Positions 58,893 through 64,000 of a stretch of DNA of 64,000 nucleotides are shown here, piece after piece; within the stretch, counting starts at the first letter, position 1, and each line of letters starts with the position of its first letter. The position numbers were made by a program, and so were the translations under genes. Source of the stretch: Falsigemmobacter intermedius. GTDB lineage: Bacteria > Pseudomonadota > Alphaproteobacteria > Rhodobacterales > Rhodobacteraceae. The stretch lies in the NCBI RefSeq assembly GCF_004054105.1, contig NZ_SBLC01000009.1:88352-152351 (forward strand), written 5' to 3'. The notes beneath the pieces were generated by a model. It did no database searches and was not told the origin of the DNA. It was given only the letters and a program-made list of their open reading frames with translations.

Positions 58893-60713
58893 ATGGACAT
58901 TCGCAATATCGCGATCATCGCGCACGTTGACCACGGCAAAACCACGCTGGTCGACGAGTTGCTGAAACAGGCCGGCACCTACCGCGAAAACCAGGCGGTT
59001 GGTGAGCGCGTCATGGACAGCAACGACATCGAGCGCGAGCGCGGGATCACCATTCTCGCGAAGGCCACTTCGGTCGATTACAAAGGCACCCGTTTCAACA
59101 TCGTCGACACCCCCGGCCACGCCGACTTTGGTGGCGAAGTTGAACGTATTCTGAGCATGGTCGACGGTGTCGTTCTGCTGGTGGACTCGGCCGAAGGCCC
59201 GATGCCGCAGACGAAATTCGTGACCTCGAAGGCGCTGGCACTCGGCCTGCGCCCGATCGTTGTCGTCAACAAAGTCGATAAAGCCGACGGTGAGCCGGAC
59301 CGCGTTCTCAACGAGGTGTTCGACCTCTTTGCGAACCTGGACGCGACCGACGAACAGCTTGATTTCCCTGTGCTTTATGCATCGGGCCGCGCTGGCTGGG
59401 CCGATCCGGTCCTCGACGGTCCGCGCAAAGACCTGACCTCGCTGTTTGATCTGGTGCTGAGCCATGTTCCGGCACCGAAGCAGCAGGCCGCCGCCGCTGA
59501 GCCCTTCCGTATGCTGGCGACCACGCTGGCTGCCGACAACTTCCTCGGCCGCCTGCTGGCAGGCCGCGTGGAATCGGGCACCATCCAGGTTGGCGCACAG
59601 CTGAAAGCCCTCACCCGTGAAGGCGAGCGCATTGAGCAGTTCCGCGTCACCAAAATCCTGGCCTATCGCGGTCTGACCCTGACCCCGATCGACGAGGCTG
59701 TGGCCGGTGACATCGTCACCCTGGCAGGCATGACCAAGGCGACCGTGGCCGATACGCTCTGCGATCTCTCGGTTGATGTGCCGCTTCCGGCCCAGCCGAT
59801 CGACCCGCCGACCATCTCGGTTACCTTCGGCATCAATGATTCGCCGCTGGCAGGTCGTGACGGCACCAAAGTGCAGTCGCGCATCATCCGCGAGCGTCTG
59901 TTCAAAGAAGCCGAATCGAACGTCGCGATCAAAATCGAGGACACCCCCGGTGGTGAGGCGTTTATCGTTTCGGGCCGTGGCGAACTTCAGATGGGCGTTC
60001 TGATCGAGAACATGCGTCGCGAAGGCTTCGAGCTGTCGATCTCGCGTCCGCGCGTGATTATGCGCGAAGAGGACGGCGTCCGCATGGAGCCGATCGAAGA
60101 AGTCACCATCGACGTGGATGATGAATACTCGGGCGCGGTCATCGAAAAGCTGACCGGCGATCGCAAGGGTGATCTGGTTGAGATGCGCCCCGCAGGTGTG
60201 GGTAAAACCCGCATCATCGCGCATGTGCCGTCGCGTGGTCTGATCGGCTATCAGGGCCAGTTCATGACCGACACCCGCGGCTCGGGCGTTCTGAACCGTA
60301 TCTTCCACGGCTGGGCACCGCATAAGGGCCCGATGCAGGGCCGCCGTCAGGGCGTTCTTGTTTCGATGGATAACGGGATCTCGGTCGCTTATGCGCTGTG
60401 GAACCTGGAAGATCGCGGCAAGATGTTCATCGGTGCGCAGGAAGCTGTGTACGAAGGTATGATCATCGGCGAGCACTCGCGTGAGAACGACCTCGAAGTG
60501 AACCCGCTGAAGGGTAAAAAGCTGACCAACGTTCGCGCCTCGGGCACGGATGAAGCGGTCCGCCTGACCACCCCGGTGCGTATGTCGCTCGAAGAATCGA
60601 TCGCTTACATCGATGACGATGAACTGGTCGAAGTGACCCCGAAGGTCATTCGTCTGCGTAAACGCTACCTCGATCCCCATGAGCGTAAGCGTCAGTCGCG
60701 CGTCGACAACTGA
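58893..60713 (+). CDS. typA: translational GTPase TypA/BipA
   Basis: 606 residues from ATG at 58893. G1 is AHVDHGKTTL, G2 RGITILAKATS, G3 DTPGHADFGGEV, G4 VNKVDKAD. The EF-G-like domains and the C-terminal TypA-specific domain follow (RGLIGYQGQFMTDTRG, VRMSLEESIAYIDDDELVEVTP). It binds the ribosome and acts in stress and 50S maturation. An upstream in-frame ATG at 58863 would add 10 residues and lacks a ribosome site. Terminated by a UUCG hairpin. Confidence 0.97.
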   Translation: MDIRNIAIIAHVDHGKTTLVDELLKQAGTYRENQAVGERVMDSNDIERERGITILAKATSVDYKGTRFNIVDTPGHADFGGEVERILSMVDGVVLLVDSAEGPMPQTKFVTSKALALGLRPIVVVNKVDKADGEPDRVLNEVFDLFANLDATDEQLDFPVLYASGRAGWADPVLDGPRKDLTSLFDLVLSHVPAPKQQAAAAEPFRMLATTLAADNFLGRLLAGRVESGTIQVGAQLKALTREGERIEQFRVTKILAYRGLTLTPIDEAVAGDIVTLAGMTKATVADTLCDLSVDVPLPAQPIDPPTISVTFGINDSPLAGRDGTKVQSRIIRERLFKEAESNVAIKIEDTPGGEAFIVSGRGELQMGVLIENMRREGFELSISRPRVIMREEDGVRMEPIEEVTIDVDDEYSGAVIEKLTGDRKGDLVEMRPAGVGKTRIIAHVPSRGLIGYQGQFMTDTRGSGVLNRIFHGWAPHKGPMQGRRQGVLVSMDNGISVAYALWNLEDRGKMFIGAQEAVYEGMIIGEHSRENDLEVNPLKGKKLTNVRASGTDEAVRLTTPVRMSLEESIAYIDDDELVEVTPKVIRLRKRYLDPHERKRQSRVDN

Positions 60714-60724
60714 TCTGAAACGTG

Positions 60725-60748
60725 AACGCCGCCCTTCGGGGCGGCGTT
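60725..60748 (+). terminator. terminator of typA
   Basis: AACGCCGCCC, TTCG tetraloop, GGGCGGCGTT followed by T: a 10-bp perfect stem 11 nt after the stop; it also lies near the end of the convergent Rnk-like gene. Confidence 0.85.
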
Positions 60749-60762
60749 TGCCATTCTGCCGC

Positions 60763-61152
60763 TCAGCTGACGGACAGAATCTTCAGCTGATGGTCGCGGC
60801 CGTCGCGGGCCTGCCAGTTAAAGCTTGCGCCCTTGCGCAGACCCAGCAGGGCGATGCCCACGGGCGTATTGACCGCAGCGCGGCCCGAGGTGATGTCGGC
60901 CTCTTCCGGGCGCACGAGGGTCACAGTCTGCTCGCGTCCGGTGGTTTCATCGACATAGGTGACCTGCCGGCCCAGATCGACGACATCGGCGGGCAGGTTG
61001 CCAGCGGGTCGGATCTCAGCGCGCGACAGCTCTTCCAGAAAACGTTCTGCAAGATCGGGGAAACGGGTTTCAAGCCCCTCAGCGAGGGATTCGTAGAAGG
61101 CAAGTTTGTCAGCGTCGATCAGGATCGGCGGAGGGTGCGGCATCTGAGACAT
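60763..61152 (-). CDS. GreA/Rnk-like protein (nucleoside diphosphate kinase regulator type)
   Basis: 129 residues from ATG at 61152 with GGAG upstream. The C-terminal part (VVDLGRQVTYVDETTGREQTV, VRPEEADITSGRAAVNTPVGIALLGLRKGASFNW, GRDHQLKILSVS) is the FKBP-like GreA C-terminal/Rnk fold, including the TPVGIALLGL hallmark. The N-terminal part is a helical coiled coil but too short for the full GreA antipause hairpin, so it is an Rnk-like RNA polymerase-binding protein rather than GreA. A longer reading from 61242 is unsupported. Confidence 0.85.
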   Translation of the reverse strand: MSQMPHPPPILIDADKLAFYESLAEGLETRFPDLAERFLEELSRAEIRPAGNLPADVVDLGRQVTYVDETTGREQTVTLVRPEEADITSGRAAVNTPVGIALLGLRKGASFNWQARDGRDHQLKILSVS

Positions 61153-61477
61153 GGGTTTGCTCCGTAGGCGGGGCGGCTGCGAAGGCAGAACCGGCCCCTG
61201 GTGATGATTGCATGAAAAGGTTAACGACAGACAAACCGGCAAAGGGCCGGTTTCAGAGCGGAACGCCGCGGCGGAAGGGGGGTAAGCTTTCCTCTGTCAT
61301 GGCTCTAAGGTGGAGCCTCCGGAGCCCCGGGTCAAGAGGAGGGGAAGGCCCAGTGGCTGCGGAGGCAGCCTCTCAGGCGGGGCCGGGTCCGGCGAGGGGA
61401 AGGGCAGCGCTGTGTGGAAAGCAAAACACCCCGGCTCTGCTGAGGGCCGGGGTGTCGTGACGAAGGCTGCGCCGAAA
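61153..61477. other. 325-nt gap before the GlsB gene
   Basis: It contains AAACCGGC-AAAGG-GCCGGTTT (61233-61253), an 8-bp hairpin of unclear function, and the GlsB terminator at 61426-61455. The 61260-61420 stretch is GC-rich without a plausible start or frame; I see no gene in it. Confidence 0.6.
61423..61455 (-). terminator. terminator of the GlsB/YeaQ gene
   Basis: ACACCCCGGC and GCCGGGGTGT form a 10-bp stem around a TCTGCTGAGG loop; on the minus strand it is followed by TTTTGC. Confidence 0.8.
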
Positions 61478-61738
61478 TCAGCGGCCCTTTGAGCTCACCG
61501 CGCGCGAGCCCCAGATCAGGATGCAGGCGCCGACGACGCCTGCCACCAGATAGCCGATCCAGCCACCGAAGCTGACGCCAAGCAGGCCAAAGAGGAAGCT
61601 GGCGATGGCGGCACCGATAATGCCGAGGATGATATTCAGGAAAACGCCGGTGTTGGAGTTCATCACCGCCGAGGCAATCCAGCCGGCAAGACCCCCGATG
61701 ATGATGGCTGCAATCCAGCCCACTGATGTTTCGTCCAT
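61478..61738 (-). CDS. GlsB/YeaQ/YmgE family membrane protein
   Basis: 86 residues. Three hydrophobic spans with the glycine pattern IIIGGLAGWIASAVM, ILGIIGAAIASFLFGLLG and GYLVAGVVGACILIWGSRAV, the transglycosylase-associated (Transgly_assoc) protein signature. Small stress-related inner-membrane proteins of unknown activity. GGAGGTTCGC precedes the ATG at 61738. It is monocistronic, with a terminator right after it. Confidence 0.93.
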   Translation of the reverse strand: MDETSVGWIAAIIIGGLAGWIASAVMNSNTGVFLNIILGIIGAAIASFLFGLLGVSFGGWIGYLVAGVVGACILIWGSRAVSSKGR

Positions 61739-62082
61739 GCGAACCTCCGCTTTAAAGTCAATCTTTCAAACCAAGGGCCACCGTCGCTCAGCAACCCTGG
61801 CGTTAACCCGCTGTCCGCGCGGTGGTTCCGGGGCGCGGGCTGCCTCTCGCCAGGGCGTGGCAGGGCCGCAACAGGAGGGCAGCAGGAGAGGGCAGGGGGG
61901 GCAGGAACCTCAGCGGGCAAATCGGCGTTTCTCTCTCCAGGCCGGTGCGGATTAGCCGCACCGTGCCCGGGGACGCCACCTGCCGCGCCTGCCGGCCCGG
62001 GGGGCTCCTCCGTCCGTCGTTGGCCCCGCCACCCCTGGTCCGGCTTCACCGGTCTGACCAGGCCCAAGTCTTTGAGGCGAAG
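61739..62082. other. 344-nt divergent intergenic region
   Basis: It separates GlsB (minus) from the phospholipase D-like gene (plus). The open frame running through it from 61822 is Arg/Gly/Pro-rich and looks non-coding. It includes GGAAC-N17-CGTT (61904-61929), an EcfG-like arrangement regarded as chance. No other element is recognised. Confidence 0.55.
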
Positions 62083-63630
62083 ATGTCGTTTGATCGTCCC
62101 CTGCAGCCCGCGTCCTGGCTTACGCCGGGAGAGAGCTGCTGGCAGATCGCAAAGGCGCAGCGGTTTCGGGTGCTGATTGATGCGGCAGATTACTTCGGCG
62201 CGGTGCGGGCGGCCATGCTGAAGGCGAAACATTCGATTTTCCTGATCGGCTGGGACTTTGACGCGAGGCTTGAGCTTGGCGGCCCTGAGGGGCAGACCGG
62301 ACCCGCGACTTTGGGGGATTTCATCCTCTGGCTGGCCGACCGCACTCCGGGGCTGGAGGTGCGGGTTCTGCGGTGGGACACCGGCGCGCTGAGATCGCTC
62401 TTTCGCGGGAACACACTGCTGACGGTGCTGCGCTGGAAAGCTCATCCGCAAATCACACTCAGGCTTGATGCGGCGCATCCCTTTGCCGGATCGCATCACC
62501 AGAAGATCGTGGTGATAGATGACTCCCTGGCTTTTTGCGGCGGCATCGATATGACGCTGAACCGCTGGGACACGCCGGAGCATCTGGATGACGATCCGCG
62601 CCGGGTCAGCCCCGGTGGCCGCCCGCATGATCCCTGGCACGACAGCGCGACGGTTTTTGACGGCCCGGCCGCAAGAGCCATGGGAGAGCTTGCCCGCGAG
62701 CGCTGGCAGCGGGCGAGCGGCGATCTTCTCACCCCTGTGCGCCCCGAGACTGAGATCTGGCCTGAGTTTCTGGAGCCGGAGCTGACCGATGTGCAGCTGG
62801 CGATTGCCCGCACCATCCCCAAGATGTCGGGCGTCACTCCCGCCCATGAGGTGGAGGCCGTCTCACTGGCCATGATCGCGCGGGCCCGCCGGGTGATCTT
62901 CGCGGAATCGCAGTATTTCGCCTCGCGCCGCTTCGCCCATGCCCTCGCTGAGCGCCTGATGGAGGAGGATCCGCCCGAGGTGGTGCTGATTGCGCCCCAC
63001 AGTTCCGAAGGCTGGCTGGAGCCTATGGCCATGGACACTGCCCGTGCGAGGCTGGTCTCCGCGTTGAACCGGATCGATCATCGCGGCAGGTTCCGGATCT
63101 ATCATCCGCGCACCGAGGGCGGCAAAGAGATCTATGTGCACTCCAAGCTGATGATCGTGGATGATAACTGCCTGCGGGTCGGCTCCTCCAATATCAACAA
63201 CCGTTCCATGCGTCTCGACAGCGAATGCGATGTGATTTTATGCGATGATATTTCGCCGGGGCGGGGGATCTCAGAGATGGTTCCCGACCTGCGCGCCCGC
63301 CTTCTGGGGGAGCACCTGGGCGTCCCGGCCGGGCGGGTGGCTGCGGAGTATCAGCTGCGCGGCTCGCTCATTGAAACCATCGAGGCCCTTCGCGGCCCGG
63401 GCCGCAGTCTTGTGCCCTATGAGGTGCCGGAGCTGTCTGATTTTCAGGGCTGGCTGGCGGATAATGAGATCCTTGATCCCCATGGCCCCGATGAGATGTT
63501 CGAGGCGCCCGGGCGGCGCGGCCTGTTTAAAGGCTGGTCCCGCCTGAAAGCGCGGCTGCACCAGCGCCGCACGCGCAAAGCCCACCGCCGTGCCATGCGT
63601 GCGAATGCAAAGGAGAAAAATTCCTCCTGA
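62083..63630 (+). CDS. phospholipase D-like / cardiolipin synthase-family protein
   Basis: 515 residues from ATG at 62083, with GAGGCGAAG upstream. Two HKD motifs: HHQKIVVIDDSLAFCGGIDMTLNRWD and HSKLMIVDDNCLRVGSSNINNRS. The first carries a duplicated His. The arrangement, with a downstream C-terminal segment (RVAAEYQLRGSLIETIEAL), matches cytoplasmic PLD-family proteins seen in Rhizobiales/Rhodobacterales. It may make cardiolipin or hydrolyse phospholipid, and there is no N-terminal membrane anchor. The C-terminus (KARLHQRRTRKAHRRAMR) is strongly basic. Start chosen over in-frame codons further upstream, which lack protein character. Confidence 0.88.
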   Translation: MSFDRPLQPASWLTPGESCWQIAKAQRFRVLIDAADYFGAVRAAMLKAKHSIFLIGWDFDARLELGGPEGQTGPATLGDFILWLADRTPGLEVRVLRWDTGALRSLFRGNTLLTVLRWKAHPQITLRLDAAHPFAGSHHQKIVVIDDSLAFCGGIDMTLNRWDTPEHLDDDPRRVSPGGRPHDPWHDSATVFDGPAARAMGELARERWQRASGDLLTPVRPETEIWPEFLEPELTDVQLAIARTIPKMSGVTPAHEVEAVSLAMIARARRVIFAESQYFASRRFAHALAERLMEEDPPEVVLIAPHSSEGWLEPMAMDTARARLVSALNRIDHRGRFRIYHPRTEGGKEIYVHSKLMIVDDNCLRVGSSNINNRSMRLDSECDVILCDDISPGRGISEMVPDLRARLLGEHLGVPAGRVAAEYQLRGSLIETIEALRGPGRSLVPYEVPELSDFQGWLADNEILDPHGPDEMFEAPGRRGLFKGWSRLKARLHQRRTRKAHRRAMRANAKEKNSS

Positions 63631-63664
63631 GTGCAAATTCTTCTGAGAACAGGATAATTCCCTC

Positions 63665-63692
63665 TTGCTCAGGGCGCGTCTCCTCCATATAC
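63665..63692 (+). promoter_or_regulatory. promoter of tRNA-Ser
   Basis: -35 TTGCTC (63665-63670), 16-nt spacer, -10 ATATAC (63687-63692), 8 nt before the tRNA 5' end. A reasonable match for a housekeeping promoter. Confidence 0.5.
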
Positions 63693-63700
63693 GGGTCAGC

Positions 63701-63790
63701 GGAGCGGTGGCCGAGTGGTCGAAGGCACACCCCTGCTAAGGGTGCAGGCGGGAAACCGTCTCGAGGGTTCGAATCCCTTCCGCTCCGCCA
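63701..63790 (+). tRNA. tRNA-Ser(GCT)
   Basis: 90 nt with encoded CCA. Acceptor GGAGCGG/CCGCTCC, D arm GGCCGAGTGGTCGAAGGC, anticodon stem CACCC/GGGTG with loop CTGCTAA (anticodon GCT), long class II variable arm (GCGGGAAACCGTC) and T arm AGGGTTCGAATCCCT. No intron. Confidence 0.98.
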
Positions 63791-63814
63791 CTTGCACATT
63801 GCAAACCCGAAAAC

Positions 63815-63836
63815 AGGTCCCTCGCGGGGCCTTTTT
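63815..63836 (+). terminator. terminator after tRNA-Ser
   Basis: AGGTCCC, TCGC, GGGGCCT (one G.U pair) followed by TTTTTC, 25 nt after the tRNA 3' end. Confidence 0.8.
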
Positions 63837-64000
63837 CTTTATGTGCCAAAGGGGTTTGCAGGAGCCATCCGCCCTTCGGAGACCTCCCGGCCGCGCGAGA
63901 TCAGTCTCCGAACGCCCAGCGTCTCTTTCCACCGGCGCTGATGTTGTAACCGCCCCCCGACGGCATCTTTGTGCCAAGGTGGGATCGTTATAATCCATTA
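63837..64000. other. non-coding right edge
   Basis: No gene is recognised in the last 164 nt. A perfect -10 hexamer TATAAT occurs at 63989-63994, with a poor -35 (TCTTTG at 17 nt), so a promoter for a gene beyond the window is possible. Open frames antisense to the tRNA are artefacts. Confidence 0.4.

Noticed and set aside
58890..60680. Antisense frame covering typA
   Set aside because: GC-rich shadow; typA has complete GTPase motifs in frame.
61904..61929. EcfG-type promoter GGAAC-N17-CGTT upstream of the phospholipase D-like gene
   Set aside because: Rhodobacteraceae generally lack the PhyR-EcfG system and the site is about 150 nt from the start; taken as chance.
63527..63998. Frames antisense to tRNA-Ser encoding AERKGFEPSRR-type sequence
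   Set aside because: This string is a well-known artefact from translating tRNA genes in reverse.

Overview
The window is a gene-dense, GC-rich chromosomal segment of an alphaproteobacterium, most likely a member of the Rhodobacteraceae/Paracoccaceae (Rhodobacter-Paracoccus group). Grounds: a nuo operon interrupted by small accessory genes in the manner of Rhodobacter capsulatus; the lineage-typical families DUF5337, DUF6477 and DUF6456; phosphatidylcholine synthase; a DksA that has lost most zinc-finger cysteines; and eukaryotic-type NADP isocitrate dehydrogenase. No insertion sequence, prophage block, integron or CRISPR array is visible.

Layout. Positions 1-17.7 kb carry a complex I operon, nuoB(3' end)-C-D-E-F-G-H-I-J-K-L-M-N on the plus strand, with eight extra genes between subunits: a sulfotransferase, a duplicated-domain exported protein, a DUF5337 membrane protein, two lipoproteins, an orphan frame, a carboxymuconolactone-decarboxylase-like protein and a Cys-rich exported protein. 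The run continues with birA, coaX and rnj (to 21.0 kb). From 21.1 to 26.0 kb on the minus strand lie an LprI-like gene broken by an in-frame TAG, a DEAD-box helicase, a CoA-transferase and aroB/aroK. From 26.2 to 34 kb: two exported/anchored hypotheticals, xerD, a two-component system divergent from a YncE-like propeller gene, and an MFS exporter. From 34.1 to 34.8 kb there are two tRNA genes: tRNA-Val(TAC), and tRNA-Leu(TAA) split by a 227-nt group I intron. From 34.9 to 44 kb: META protein, aconitase, DUF1223 protein, methionyl-tRNA synthetase, MoxR ATPase, DksA and a flavin monooxygenase. From 44 to 49.6 kb: a degenerate sulfotransferase-like gene, a SAR-type lysozyme with a two-span membrane protein, and a TadG-TadE-TadE set. 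From 49.8 to 55.6 kb: transaldolase, DUF484, xerC, phosphatidylcholine synthase, DUF6477, a frameshifted DUF6456 regulator, a small lipoprotein and a TetR regulator. From 55.7 to 64 kb: icd, a Hint-domain gene broken by an in-frame TAG, YitT, typA, a GreA/Rnk-like protein, GlsB/YeaQ, a phospholipase D-like enzyme and tRNA-Ser(GCT).

How parts may work together. Aconitase and isocitrate dehydrogenase, consecutive TCA enzymes encoded 17 kb apart, share an almost identical 26-nt operator at a similar distance from their start codons. This suggests an unrecognised common regulator. The most unusual items are the split tRNA-Leu, the shared acnA/icd operator, the accessory genes of the nuo operon, the possible endolysin/holin pair beside tad genes, and three genes each carrying a single lesion (two in-frame ambers and one frameshift).
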